Shown here: positions 1-11,887 of the stretch, one piece after another
Numbering within the stretch: position 1 is the first letter of the stretch
Layout: the number at the start of each line of letters is the position of its first letter
NCBI RefSeq assembly: GCF_037975245.1
Contig: NC_092577.1
Span: forward strand, 16,568,013-16,632,012
Reading direction: 5' to 3'
Length of the DNA stretch: 64,000 bases
From: Apostichopus japonicus
Taxonomy: Eukaryota > Echinodermata > Holothuroidea > Aspidochirotida > Stichopodidae
Translations under genes and position numbers: made by a program
Notes under the pieces: generated by a model
What the model was told of the DNA's origin: nothing
What the model saw: only the letters and a program-made list of their open reading frames with translations
Databases searched by the model: none

Positions 1-1061
1 AGACAATTACGTAGAATTCTTGCCCATCACAGGCGACGAAGACGAAATGTTGCAGTGAATTATGAGTACGTGTTAAGAGTTCTTCAAAACGAACTAGCTG
101 GCAGCGGTCAAAACTTAGGTTATCGAGCTATGTGGCACCGTCTTCGTACAACTTATTCCTTACCAGTGACGCAGGAAGCAACACGAATTCTTGTACGTGG
201 CTTGGATCCAGAAGGTGTAGCTTTGAGTAGTCGCCGAATAATACGTCGAGAATACATTTGTCCGGGACCGAATTATCTCATTCACATAGACGGATATGAT
301 AAGCTGAAGCAGTTTGGATTTGCTGTTCATGCAGCGATTGACGGATTTTCTCGCAAAATTCTCTGGTTGTATGTTGGAAAAACTAATAACAATCCACAAA
401 TAATTGCAAAATTTTTCATTGATTTTGTCAAACGTATAGAAGGAATGCCAAGAATAGTACGTGGCGATCGTGGGACCGAGAATGTTCTTGTTCGTGACAT
501 ACAGGTAGCTTTACGATGGCACCATGATGATGCATTTCGGCGCTATAAAAGTTTCTTGTATGGACGTTCAGTTTCAAACCAAGAATCGAGGCATGGTGGG
601 GACAACTAAGAAGGATGTCCGCAAACTACTGGATGCAATTGTTTTCGCGTATGAAAGATAATGGAAGTTTTGACAATAGCAACCCGATCCACGTGGATTG
701 CATAAGACTATGCTTTAATAGGCTCATACAACGTGATTTCGACCGTGTTGTCCAAGAATGGAACCAACATTTAATAAGAAGTCGAAGGTACCGCAATCTT
801 CGAGAAATACCAGATGTTATGTACTTCACGCCAGAAGTTTTCCAGACTCGTGATTATAAGATGCCTCTTAACGCTTCAATGGAAGAACTTGCAGAAGTTG
901 AACGTCAGTATTGCTCTGTATATCCTCAACATAACTGCAGCCCCGAACTACTTGCGGTGATTCATGAAGTATTTGGGGAAATTGGAAATGACCAGCTACC
1001 TGACACCGTCGAAGAGGCAATTCAGTTGTACCAAGACATCGTTGAATTTTTAAGTGATTAA
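1..1061 (+). pseudogene. Integrase-core (DDE) domain protein, 5'-truncated by window, one-base frameshift
   Basis: The frame is open from base 1, so the gene begins before the window; no start codon is visible. The first block (to about 582) carries the first catalytic Asp in HIDGYDKL (codon at about 289) and a second in RGDRGTEN (about 466). One base is missing at about 582/583. In the next frame the protein resumes with IEAWWGQLRR, whose Glu (588-590) completes a D-58-D-about-40-E triad, and runs to a TAA at 1059-1061. The C-terminal part (PDVMYF, acidic tail) matches what I recall of the integrase core domain proteins common in invertebrates and fish. Such proteins are probably transposon-derived; DNA binding or strand transfer is inferred. 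Only one lesion is seen, so a sequencing error or a very recent pseudogene are both possible. Confidence 0.72.
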
Positions 1062-2223
1062 TTATTGTTGTTTTTAATCTTTCTGTTTGAATCCTTGTAT
1101 GTATGTATGCATGTGTTTATGTATGTATGTCCTTATTTATGCATGTATGTAACCTAGAAAAGTGAAGAAATAGAAGCTGCATCAACTCCAAACTACTATG
1201 TAGTTACCCCTTGTTGAGTAGATAATGACAATAATACTTTTTTATGTAGCGCATTATACCAAACGGTCTCAATGCTCTTTAGCAACATTGATCATTGTAA
1301 CTCATAGAGGTCAAAGGTCATTTGATGTCAACGGAAGTTAAATTCTGAAAACTTTGTAACTCGGGTATCCGAAGAGGTAGAAGTTGTTTCAACTTCAAAC
1401 TTGGTGTGTATTACGCAGCCCTTGGTTCAGTAGATGATACCTATTGCTTTCGATGGAGGTCAAAGTTAATTTGAGGTCAACAGATGTCAACATCTGAAAG
1501 CTTCTAAAAAAGATTTCTGAAGAAGTAACAGTTGATTGAACCTCAAACTTGGTATGTAGGTAGCCCTAAGTAAGTACTTACTTGTACTTGTAGACATTTC
1601 TGGTCAGCAATATGGAATTTTGATCACTTAGTCATTTGACTTTTTTTTCCTTGCCCATATCACATTTCAATTGCTGAGCGGCTTGGCAGGTTGTAAAGTT
1701 ACCTAAGAAGTTCGCTTTACTTGTTTACTTGGGCAAATTAATTACATATTTTGACTTTAATAAGTTCGTTTTGACATGACATGTACTCCAGTCGTGTACG
1801 TAGCCATCACACGTTGCAATATAAACAGTTAACTTAAGCCTTGTTTTGTTCTGTTTTATCTCTATCATGTCTTTGGCGATTGTCAAGAGCTTTTTCTGAT
1901 ATGTAAATTATAGATTTCCAAACGAATGTCAAACTGATAGTTATGTAAATCCTTATTGAAATAATAGGAAAGTATACAGCTAATGATGTTTAGAAATTTC
2001 GTCAAGATTTTGCGTTCACGGTAATCACGACTCTGATTTACTTGTAATCACAAGCTAATGCACCATTAAGTTCTGTGCATGCACCTGGCCTACACATATA
2101 CATGTCCAAACAACGTCTCTCTTTGACCAATGTGCCACATGATGAGATGAAGAGTGGAACCATTTGTAAATAAAACAAAAGTATTCGTTGAAACAATCAG
2201 ATTCCCTGGGATTTCATTGAGTT
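1062..2223. other. Intergenic stretch with diverged tandem units
   Basis: No gene seen. A TGTA-rich microsatellite lies at about 1098-1150. From about 1155 to 1580 there are three diverged units of roughly 180 bp, each with a phrase like TCAAACTTGGTATGTAG followed by GAGGTCAAAG. Similar TTTGACCTC-type units recur at 11100-11400, 39080-39320 and 47780-47930, so this is a dispersed tandem repeat type and not a gene. Confidence 0.5.
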
Positions 2224-2398
2224 TTGTTAATCTATAGGGCAGTTTGTAACAGTTCAGCACACGCGATCACCATCTGCATGGTGGTGATATCATTTTCCCA
2301 ACGGTGTGGTGGTGGGGGCTGGTTCCCCAACTGGAGGGGCAGACAACAATGCACCGACAGCAGGCGCGTATCCGGGGGGGGCGTTGGGGGCGCGCGCC

Positions 2399-2545
2399 CC
2401 CCGGGAAAGAAAAAGAGGAGAGAAAAAAGAGAAGAGAAAAAAAAGGAGAAGAAAAAAAGAGGGAAAAGAGGGGGGGGGGGAAAGAGGAGGAAGGAGAGGA
2501 AGGAAGGGAAAAGAAAGAGAGAAAAAGGAGAAAAGGAGGGACTAA
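2399..2545. repeat. Polypurine (GA-rich) low-complexity tract
   Basis: About 145 bp of almost pure A/G on the + strand, after a G/C palindromic block (GGGGGCGCGCGCCCCC near 2385-2400). Long open frames across it on both strands are products of composition, not genes. The rest of 2224-3293 holds nothing recognisable apart from a poly-G run near 3089. Confidence 0.85.
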
Positions 2546-3332
2546 ATGATAAACGCCAAGACACCGGGAAGAGAAAGAGGAACAGTCATAATAACAACGC
2601 TGATCCCTATTATATACACAGGGTAGCCAGTGACGGATCGATGATTTCGGATGGAGCGTGCGTATCACCATACCCCTTACACCGACAACTCCATTTTTGA
2701 CGTTTTCATTTTTCCTCTCTCACTAATGTATATTATATATACTATATATGGTCTATCATAACGCGTGTGTGTGTATGGACGCCTTAAACAATTGTACATT
2801 TATGCTATGACACCAACTGTGGCTGGTCTCGAACTCGACCGAGTCGTCGGGGAACTCACGCATTTCGGTATTAGACCAGGATCTATATGCGAACTGCACT
2901 AGACATATTATGTCCTTCGATGCAACACTGCCATCCAGAGATAAAATGTTATACACTCCGACTTGAATGCTAATTGTTACCCCAAACCTAGTACCGTAAC
3001 TCATACAATGAATCTAAAAATAAATTCCGAATGCGATTGGAGAATTGAGCACATCTCCTGTGAATATCATGTAATGGATCCAATGGCGGGGGGGGGGGCG
3101 GACGCACCCATCACTTCTTGAAATTGTTCCCATCTGCATGAAAACGCGCGCCCACAGCCCCTACGCCCCACCCCTCTAATCGCTTCCCGATGACTTACGA
3201 AACTTAATTAATAACCTTCGCCCATAGTACGAAGACCTTGACAAAATCCGGCAACACACCACTTCTTCATCGATATCAAGACTAGTGATCGGGTTGTGTA
3301 TATGGCAAGCCAATTGCTCAACAAATCGAAAA

Positions 3333-3885
3333 ACATGGATTATTGGTCGAAAAACCATGTTTATCGACTGATAAACCATGTTTTTCGATCGAAAAACCAT
3401 GTTTATCGACGGATAAACATGGATTTTCGGTTGATAAACACGGTTTATCGGCGAGAATCCATGTTTATCGCTTGAGAAACATGGATTATCACTGATAAAC
3501 ATGGTTTTTCGGCGACAAACATGGTTTATCGGCGATAAACCATGTTTCTCGATATATAAACATGGTTTATCTGTGACAATCCATATTTATCTGCGATAAA
3601 CATGGTTTTTCGACCGATAACAAGGTTTTCCGCCGATAAACCATGTTTATCTATCGAGAAACCATGTTTATCGCCGATAAACCATGTTTATCTATCGAGA
3701 AACCATGTTTATCGCCGATAAACCATGTTTATCTATCGAAAAACCATGTTTATCGCCGATAAACCATGTTTTTCGCCGATAAACCATGTTTATCTATCGA
3801 GAAACCATGTTTATCGCCGATAAACCATGTTTATCGCCGATAAACCATGTTTATCGCCGATAAACCATGTTTATCGCGTAAAAAC
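3333..3885. repeat. Palindromic satellite array, left arm
   Basis: About 27 diverging-to-perfect copies of a unit close to CGATAAACCATGTTTATCGC (20 bp). Each unit is itself an inverted repeat centred on CATG. Copies are most regular at 3620-3885 and most diverged at the outer edge, where TTTATCG alternates with TTTTTCG and TTTCTCG. Confidence 0.92.
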
Positions 3886-4029
3886 ATAGCTACGGTCCCG
3901 CACAGTCCGCATATGGACAAGTGCGGAATAATAATCGGCAACGCACAGGCTTAGTAATAGTACACCGTCATCGATCTGACACGGTCGTAAATCAACCTTT
4001 AAAGTTCTAGACTTTACAATTATCCTGCA

Positions 4030-4290
4030 TAGCTTTAGGCTCTTTGAGTAAACACTGTGTGGTTATGTTCATGTCTACAATGTAGTTCATCATACAGCGT
4101 TCACACAAAGACCTTCATACCAGGGAGTTGTTATGGAACATAACAACTCCCTGTTCATACTATGAAAAAATATTTGGCAGGCGTTGCAAACTACAGTAAT
4201 TGGTAAAAAGAGGTCATATTACGACCAATTGCAGGTTGAGTTTGTAATCTCAAGAACCTTTTCCATTATAGCGTGATATGCAACTAACAA
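4030..4290. repeat. Dispersed repeat, copy 1
   Basis: Aligns by eye with 24880-25090: both hold GTAAACACTGTGTGGT, then a TGTAGTT block, ACACAAAG, then GAGGTCAT followed by TACGACCA. Function unknown. This copy carries an extra palindromic insertion at 4121-4153. Confidence 0.65.
4121..4153. repeat. 33-bp perfect palindrome flanked by 7-bp direct repeats
   Basis: CAGGGAGTTGTTATG (4121-4135), a 3-base spacer, then its exact reverse complement (4139-4153). TTCATAC stands directly on both sides. The second copy of the host repeat near 24965 lacks this block, so it looks like a small insertion with target duplication. Confidence 0.75.
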
Positions 4291-4625
4291 GGCCTGGGAA
4301 GTGCCATTGACAGCAATGTGGGAGCAATTTTCGGCCTAAATTTTCTTATACTCTTCGCGCCAACTCATGGTGGCGCTACGCTTAGGTGGTTTACCTACAA
4401 GCTTGGCCCCTTCCTTGGCAAATTCCTCGCTACGCACCTGTCTAACCGTGTCACAATTTGTTTCTAAATATCACCAAAAAACATTACAGACTTTCACCAA
4501 AAGTTGTTTTGACTTTTCGAAATGAATTAGCTAGACGGACCGCATCCGTAATGAAATTTGGTTTGCCGATTTAAAAAGAAAATATAGGGCTGTACGGTAG
4601 CAACCAATATATATGTACATATACA
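4291..4625. repeat. MITE-like dispersed repeat (hAT-type ends), compound copy
   Basis: The first part has the family phrase GCGCCAACTCATGGTGGCGCT followed by CGCTTAGG. The second part (4395-4625) pairs with 14040-14250, sharing GGCAAATTCCTCGC, CTGTCTAACC and GCTAGACGGACCGCATCCGT. No coding capacity. Confidence 0.65.
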
Positions 4626-5283
4626 AAATACCATGAAGCGTGCGAATAATTTTGGGGATCAAAGATGCTACCCGCCGGCACCCAAGCCAATTCCCTCCCC
4701 CCCCCCCAATATTTGAAACAAATCGCCGCCCGTGTATACAGAAGACCGTTAAAGTCATAGGAAACAGCAATTGAGCATAATAGGAACTCGTTTATAACTC
4801 TATGGAAATAGCCTAACTGCATAATATAAAGGCTTACAATAGTCCAATGGCTAAGCAAAGTCAAACCTGTTTTGGCATTGTATTTTCTAGATTGTTAGGG
4901 CACAGATGCATCGCGCGTATAGTGCGCTATATAAGATTTTATTTACATTACAGTACAAAAATTCCGCAGTAAGCTGGAAAGTCTGTGTATGAAATTGTCA
5001 ACAGAGGGTTGGGAATTTGATACTCTCTCCTCTCTATTCGGCAAAGGCGCCAACGCAGAATTTATCAGGAGATACAACCCGGTGCACACCATGAACAGTT
5101 TCACATCGGTAACAGGGGCCATATTTCGTTGTTCCTAATTATGGAAAGGACCGGGCCCATACGAAGTTTGCGTACGGCTCGCCCACATGCGGCTTCGGAA
5201 CTAAAGATTTATCATATATATACTAACATAACATGTAGAGTTTTGGAAGTAGTTCCGGTAAACTTTCATCAGTCGCCAAATAT

Positions 5284-5725
5284 AAAAACATGATTTATCG
5301 CCGATAAACTATGCTTATCGGTCGATAAACATGGTTTATCGCCGAAAAACATGGTTTATCAGTCGATAAACATGGTTTATCGCAGACAAACATGGTTTAT
5401 CAGTCTGTTTATCGGCGATAAACCATGTTTATCTGTCGAAAAACATGGTTTATCGCCGATAAACATGGATTTTCGACGATAAACCATGTTTATCGCCGAT
5501 AAACCACATGGTTTATCGCCGATAAACATGGATTTTCGAAATAAAAACATGGATTTTTGAAAGAAAACATGGAATATCTAATGAAAATCCCTGTTTATGG
5601 TTCGATAAACCATGTTTCTCAGAAAAACCGACCATGTTTATCTGCCGATAATGATGGTTTTTCGGTGAAAAACCATGTTTATCGGTCGATAAACATGGTT
5701 TTTCGACCGAAAATCCACGTTTCTC
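5284..5725. repeat. Palindromic satellite array, right arm
   Basis: A second array of the same 20-bp palindromic unit (AAACATGGTTTATCG core), more diverged than the left array and degrading toward its outer end near 5700. It lies 1.4 kb from the left array and is bounded on the outside by the inverted copy of the left flank. Confidence 0.9.
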
Positions 5726-5753
5726 GATTTATTGAGCATTTGGCTTGCCATAT

Positions 5754-8166
5754 GTGTATAGTGACGTCTAGAAGTCGTGCTGTGACCTATATAAATGGAG
5801 TGTGACCACACCCGATTTTGCAATTTCCCAAGATCAGGCCCCGAAAAATGCCAGGAAATCCCAAGGACACTGTACTGTATGAATAGCTAGCAATATCCAG
5901 CGATATCCAGGGATGAAAATCCAAAGATCTTCCCTAAACTGAAGGCAGATAGAGAATCGAAGCCTTCAGTGTGTACTGAACTTGAACTGTGCGTCTTTCA
6001 AATGAAAAGAATGTGGGGCATTGCACAATAAACAGATCAAAGTTATTTATTTCAGTTTCATTTCAATTATTCGAATTTGTTAAGCAAACAGCAGATATCA
6101 CATCATATCAGTGAGCATGAAAATGGCGTTCCAGGATGAACAGCCTCCAAACCATGGGCGCAGATCCTGGTGGGGACAGCGGGACGCAACCCCACCAACT
6201 TTTTCAGTAGTGGGGACATGATATACCGTGTCCTCACCAATTTGTCTTGACCAATAGCTGCATTTGAAGTTCCCCTGCATTGAACTTTGGCGCAGTTTGA
6301 TCCAGCATTGTGCAAATGACATGCAGCAGTTCTCATTTTATTATATTTTATCCACAGTTGTTAAATATAGGACGGAAATCGCATTTGCGGCAGTCTATAA
6401 TTGTCTCTGAGGACCCCAGACCCATCTACTTGGATTATTTGTCCCTGGTTTTTCTTCTGCAGACGCCCAAGTATTAACCCAAACTAAATTTCTAAGCCAT
6501 GAAATCTAAAACTTAAGGAGGTTTGGGAGCATCATTGGGTCTGGGAAGTGTTATTTCCGGCGATCTGGGAGGTTATATTTGCCCAAAAAAAAATCGTATG
6601 CTACGCGCGAACCCATGGTCGCGCTCCGCTTAGATAGTGTCAGAGAACAGATACGCGTCCCCACCATTATCCAAGACTGATCTGCGCCCATGCTCCAAAC
6701 TGTCGATGTGTGTAGTGTTCGGTCTCGGAAATATCTGGTATTTTGTTTATTTCCTTCAACGAAGTTTTATAGTAGCCGTTATAAGGGGTTTTAATATATG
6801 TACACCAATAAATTAACTGTCTGAATTTTCGAAAATTCCCTGAACAACATTCTTCATCATACTTCCCTCTACTCGTGCAATTTTTGTCCGGTCTGTTAGG
6901 GATTGAAGGAGGTTTTTCTATATTGGTTCTCCATAGATGAAATTTTCTGCCAAATTATGGGTATGTTTTGAAGTGAATTTATTCACGAGAAATGTGAATT
7001 TTCAAATTCTGAACAAACAATGGTTTTATAACCTTGAAAAGTGGGGCTGACGGGTATTGTGGGCCGCGAAGTAGAATCACCTACAAATGCAATGATCCAC
7101 AGGAGATGTGATGAGGTCGAACATGATGTGTGACTGGTGAAATCTTGAAATAGGTTGTAGATGGAAAAAAAAAACTATTGGGAAATACTTGGTTCTCAGG
7201 CAAAAGTGTACATCTGGTTGGTCAGTTTCAAGCCCGAGAAGTGCCATTTCCGGTGATCTAGGGGGTATCAAAACCAGAAATTTTCTTGTACGCTGCGCGC
7301 CAACCGATGGTGGCGCCCCGCTTAGATAGTAATTCGCGCCCCCCCCCCCGGATTAGAAAATCCTGTATACGCCCCTGGACAGAGGAATGTAGTTCGGGTT
7401 GACACCAGGATTTCCCGCCAGAGGGTATAGAGAGGGCATTGATACGTTGATGGGGTAGAGGTATTGGAGACACGACGACACACACACAGCAGCAACGTGT
7501 CAAAGACATAATTTTTTAAAATCGATTTTATCTACATCAATTTCACAACAATTTCTGTATTAGTTTCAGTCCCATAGGACTTTGCCAGTACGGTAAGGGT
7601 GAAGCTGGACGATCATTATTGCTCCAGTTACGTAAGTTCACAGTGTGTGTGTTGGGGAAGGGGGGGCAGCATTTCTCCAAGGACCATCATACGACACTAT
7701 CCAAGCGGAGCTTTACCAACAGTTGGCGCGTAGTGCACCAAAGAAATGTTTGCCACGTCCTCCCAGATTATCAGTAATTGCCAAGGGCGGTGGAAGCACT
7801 TTTAATCTGGGGGCGGGGGGGGGGGGCACCGACATCAAAGGGCACTTTGCAGAAATTCGATTGGACTGATGCAGCCTTATATTTAGTACCCTTTATAACT
7901 CCTATTGTATTATCTTATTTGAGTATACACATCACTCCATCAACGCCCCCCCCCCCTTTCAAGGAAAATATGCATATACTAGCACTGCAATATCCAATGT
8001 GCAAACAAAGAACAAGTTTTCTTTTGAGACAAAATGAGGTGAAATCATGCTAGTTGCTAATGTAGGAATCTTCCGAATTAGACTTTATTCCTTGTTAATA
8101 TCTTAACCAATTTTTTCCATTCAAAATAGCTTTGAGATTGACCCACGGATATTCATTAAAAGTCAG
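5754..8166. other. Gene-free stretch with MITE fragments
   Basis: No gene recognised. Two copies of the GCGCCAACC/GTGGCGC family lie at about 6538-6645 and 7233-7380; the second ends in TATACGCCCCTG, the reverse complement of the start of the copy at 8167. There is a short CA run near 7480. Long open frames near 6100-6336 and 7258-7509 are inside repeats. Confidence 0.5.
7233..7380. repeat. MITE fragment, hAT-like end
   Basis: Contains AGTGCCATTTCCGGTGATCT, the GCGCCAACC..GTGGCGC block, a poly-C run and a terminal TATACGCCCCTG. The same modules occur at 6538-6645, 8167-8415 (inverted) and 13513-13680. Confidence 0.65.
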
Positions 8167-8415
8167 GGGCGTAGCCAGGATTTGCAAAGTTATATGCCAC
8201 CATCGGTTGGCGCGGAGCGTACAAGAAAATTTTTGGTTTTAAAAACCCCCAGAAGGCCGGAAACGGCCCTTCCCGAGTGCTCATTCTGGTTCCCTGGCCT
8301 CTTGCTAACTTCAGACACCTCAATTTTTATGTAGAAAAAGGGCACATTTTTAACCTCAGGAAAAGTGGGGGGGGGCACGTGCCCCTGTGCCCCCCCCGGT
8401 TCCGCCGCCCTTGGT
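8167..8415. repeat. MITE copy, inverted, with CAGGGGCGTAGCCAGG end
   Basis: Starts CAGGGGCGTAGCCAGG and ends CCGCCGCCCTTG, a rough terminal inverted repeat. The right half (8278-8415, including the block around GGCACGTGCCCC) is repeated at 34987-35125. No target duplication found. Confidence 0.65.
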
Positions 8416-10460
8416 AATTGCACTTCCCAGCTAGGCATTGTAGGTTGCATCTATATATAGACATTATTTATTTTCAGATCTTATGTTTAGAAATTTACAA
8501 AATAAAAGAAATAACATAATTGAGGGTAATAATTTTTTATGTCGGTGACCAATTATAGAAGCACGATTGGGCATTCTGATAGTCCTATATATGCTGAGGA
8601 GTTAAGAATGTGAGGTGTGCCAGTGTCCATATCTTGGTAGGTAGAATCAGGACAGGATTTCTGTTTTACTCACGTCACTGGAAACAGATGTAAAAGGTAC
8701 GCCCCAAAACACACTCGGTTATTACACATTTTAATGGGCCTTTTAAAGGGGCAGGTAAGTAATAAATTATGGAGGTGATGGTAAATACAGCCCTGAGGGA
8801 AATGTGTCCTGGAAGTGGAGTCTAATGGGAGGGGTGCAAAGTAATCAAATATATTTTGTAACAAATGATTTGAGTACCCATTGTGAGAGGGGGAGGGGCT
8901 GAATGTAAGGGGCACGTGGGGAGTGCGGCCCGACTTTAGCCAGGCACCGCAAAACAGCAGTTTCTAGCTTAAATGTTTGCTTACCTGCGTCAACAATTAA
9001 CTGATATGTTTGGACTCTTTCCAATTGATAGCGCCACGTTCCAACATGCAGCTCCGCCGATTACCCTCTTATTTTTTTTCCATTTTTTTTTCCACTGAAT
9101 CACTGAAAAAGTTTTTTAACATTAGCCTACGCTTTTTACCTCTGAATTGAAAGCTAAATTTCAATCTTGTAAAGCCACTAAACAGGGGAAATCGTAGGTG
9201 TATGAACCGGGGTGGGGGGGGGGGTATGAATTCCCCCACGTTTGTGTGAAATGTTAAAAGAGCCCCATTGTCACTGGAGTATAATTAACAAAATATCTCT
9301 CATGATAGACAAAATGCGATACCATCTGAAACCGGTTGAAATAAGAGTATTACCACAACAAAATCTACATAACTTTAGACAATCACATTGACTTAAACAT
9401 AAACTGATACTTTTTTGAATAAGCCTTTGTTTAAAAATTCTATACACTTCAGAGTGAGAATGGTTGATCGCCTGCAAGGAAAAATTTGTGTGGCTTCTGT
9501 GTCAAACAGTTGGGTGACCCCAATGAAGAAGAAAAATTGAGTCTGAAATTACCTCAGATTATTACTCACTGGCTGACGGTAGTTAAGTTGAAAACACATA
9601 CCTTCCTATGGGAATACCATACCATCTAGAGTCTTGGTCATAGATGAGGTAACATTGACAAATGAAGCAGGTAACATTGCAGCAGTAGACATATAAGGAG
9701 TTTTGAAAGCAAGAAATTATACAGGAAATGACGATCGTATCATTTGCAAACACAAGTGGCTTTTATTGTATGATGTATCGTATCCTGTCCTGCAGGTGAT
9801 TATGCAATGATCAGTATATTAAAAGGTAAAAAACAATTATGTTGTCAATATTAAGTACAATTAGTTAACAATTATTTGGGACAATCATTCTTTTTATATA
9901 ACTATAACAGTACATATTGAATAAGGTGGCAAGAAATTATTCATCAAACTCACTGTAATGTTCAGTCTATATAGTGAGCCGTTTTTTCAACCTCCGGAGG
10001 CTGAATAACATCTGTTTCCGTCAGATCAGTTCGAAGCAGCAGTCATGTAACCCCCCCATCCCCAAATTCTCACAAATAATCCCAAAGAGAGCAATTATAA
10101 GCTCACAAGAAAACTGTCTCAACATAGCAAAATCACTAACCACTGCTTCACCCTTAAAAAGGAATGGAACATAACATATTAGCTAACTAAATCTTCGATT
10201 CTCACTATGGTTCAGTATAAGGACACTTTGCTTTGTGACCATCTACTCTAATTCAATTGTATTTTGTCGAAGGATATCATCACTGAACTTTTGTCTTATT
10301 GCTTTGATCTGTGATTAGAAAATGAGAAATGTTGGAGGATTATCTGCAAAACTAAACCATAAAGTGAAGATCATCACTGATAAAACTAGAAGTAAACAAA
10401 AGAAAGAACAAAAGAAAAAACAAATGCTTTAACACTTCACAACAACATAATTATATCATC
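8416..10460. other. Downstream region of RING gene A
   Basis: No coding signal. Poly-G or poly-C runs near 9215. On the minus strand an AATAAA lies at 9762-9767, about 700 bases after the gene A stop codon; it is a possible polyadenylation signal and would make 9760-10460 the 3' untranslated region. The rest holds nothing I recognise. Confidence 0.4.
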
Positions 10461-11887
10461 TTAGAATAATGTTCCGATCTTTACAATAGTGTTTTTACAA
10501 AATGGACAATCCTGATGTTCTTGAAGAATTCGCTCTGCACACTGCTTACATACTGAATGTCCACATGGCACAAAGAAATTTTCTCTCTCTCTGTCTGCAC
10601 AAATGGAACAGGATGTGTCTCTATTTTGACTTTCCTTAAATGCAATCTGGTTGTGAAAAAGAACAGAAAAGGTGACCATGCAGCTATTTCATATAGAAAA
10701 TAGAGCTGAGCTCTATTTTCTATAAGACTAGACGGTTCATACAGCAGTCACCCTGCAGTACCTGCACTGCCTAATCTCAAAAATGAATGTGCCTAGGGCA
10801 ATGTTTTCAATACAAACCACAATGCACTAATGAATTGTGGTTTCGATGGTGTAACATGAGAATCTTTAATGAATCTAATATACTGTATTGTGCGGGTGTA
10901 CAACATACTTGTTCTTAGTAGTTATGATACATCGAAAGGAATTGAGATGTGACAAACATTTATATCGACAATGACAACTGCTGACCTAAAATGACCACTG
11001 ATGGTTTATACTTGTATGCAATATATAGTACACTTATACCAACAATAAGATCTGCCTAAGCTTCCTTTTTGATAATTGTGTTAACTTGCATAGTTTTCAC
11101 AAGTTGACACTGTTGATCACAATTAAATGACCTTTGACCTCAACCAAAAACAAGAGGCTTCTTAATTGTACTAAATGTGGTTTACCTACGTACAAATTAT
11201 GAGACCTGTCCAAGTTTCCTTCCTGGATATATCGTGTTTACAAGGTTTTCACAATTTCATCCCTGTTGACCTAGTCAAATGACTTTTGAAAACTCCACCA
11301 AAAGCAATAGGCTTCCATACTCAATTTGGTTCACCTTTCAATACACCAAATATGAGATCTTTCCAGCTTCCCTTCTCATGATCGTGTTTATAAAGCTGGG
11401 GCATCACAACACACAGTCACACACACCATTAATGATTGCATTACGATTTAAGTAAAACCCAAAACCAGTTTAAAACAAAAAGGATAATCAATATTTAATT
11501 TTGCTTGTAACTTTAAAGCAGTGATATTATAAACCTTTTGTTTGTTTTCATAATAAACCAATTCCTAAAATCCTATCAGAAATATTATACATAGTCTTGT
11601 TTAGATATAAAATTTGCATGACAGTTCATCAGCAACAAAGCAAGAACCAACTACGTATTACTTAGAAGTTTCAAATCCAATGAAAGAAGTACACTTGTGA
11701 CACATTTAACGATAATAGGCCATACCGTTGGAGTACCACTCTGCGAGGGTTGGTTGTGGCTGGGTCCTGGTAGGTTACAGACTGCAGATGGGAAATCCAA
11801 AAATTCTGATGGTAAAACTGGAAAATCAGTGTCAAGTTCTGGATCAGGTAGGTCTGAAGATGCTTCACTTCTGGCAGGTGATGGTGT
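10461..11887 (-). CDS. RING-finger gene A, last two exons (probable E3 ubiquitin ligase)
   Basis: Two exons read on the minus strand. The upstream exon (11887-11726, 54 codons) is acidic and Ser/Pro-rich (LPDPELDTDFPVLPSEF) and ends in SGTPT before a GTATGG donor. The last exon (10646-10461, 61 codons plus stop) follows a pyrimidine-rich CACAACCAG acceptor and encodes a C3HC4 RING: C13-x2-C16-x11-C28-x-H30-x2-C33-x2-C36-x10-C47-x2-C50, with ADRERENFF and PCGH, ending KIGTLF. The intron is phase 0. Gene B (37795-49177) has the same exon borders, RING spacing and tail, so the two are paralogs. Upstream exons of gene A were not found; it may be incomplete or joined to the acidic exons at 21.7-29.7 kb. 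RING domains of this compact type recruit E2 enzymes; ligase activity is inferred. Confidence 0.82.
10692..10724. repeat. 33-bp perfect palindrome in the last intron of gene A
   Basis: TATAGAAAATAGAGCT (10692-10707), one spacer base, then the exact reverse complement (10709-10724). It sits about 45-80 bases upstream of the RING exon acceptor in gene sense, so a hairpin in the pre-mRNA would lie near the branch-point region. Confidence 0.85.

Larger units (their letters stand above)
3300..5753. mobile_element. Foldback-like element with satellite arms
   Basis: The outer ends are inverted copies of each other: ATATGGCAAGCCAATTGCTC reads inward from 3300, and nearly the same sequence reads inward from 5753 on the other strand, about 40 bp with few mismatches. 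Immediately inside each end is an array of a short palindromic repeat (3333-3885 and 5284-5725), enclosing about 1.4 kb of mostly non-repeated DNA. Long inverted arms made of tandem repeats are the hallmark of Foldback-type transposons. GTGT occurs directly outside both ends and could be a 4-bp target duplication, but this is weak. No transposase is seen inside. Confidence 0.5.

Noticed and set aside
2224-2700. Overlapping long open frames on both strands
   Set aside because: They translate a GA/CT-rich low-complexity tract; length comes from base composition, and no motif or splice context supports coding.
3333-3885. Regular repeats resembling a CRISPR array
   Set aside because: Units are contiguous palindromes without unique spacers, no cas genes are present, and the DNA is eukaryotic.
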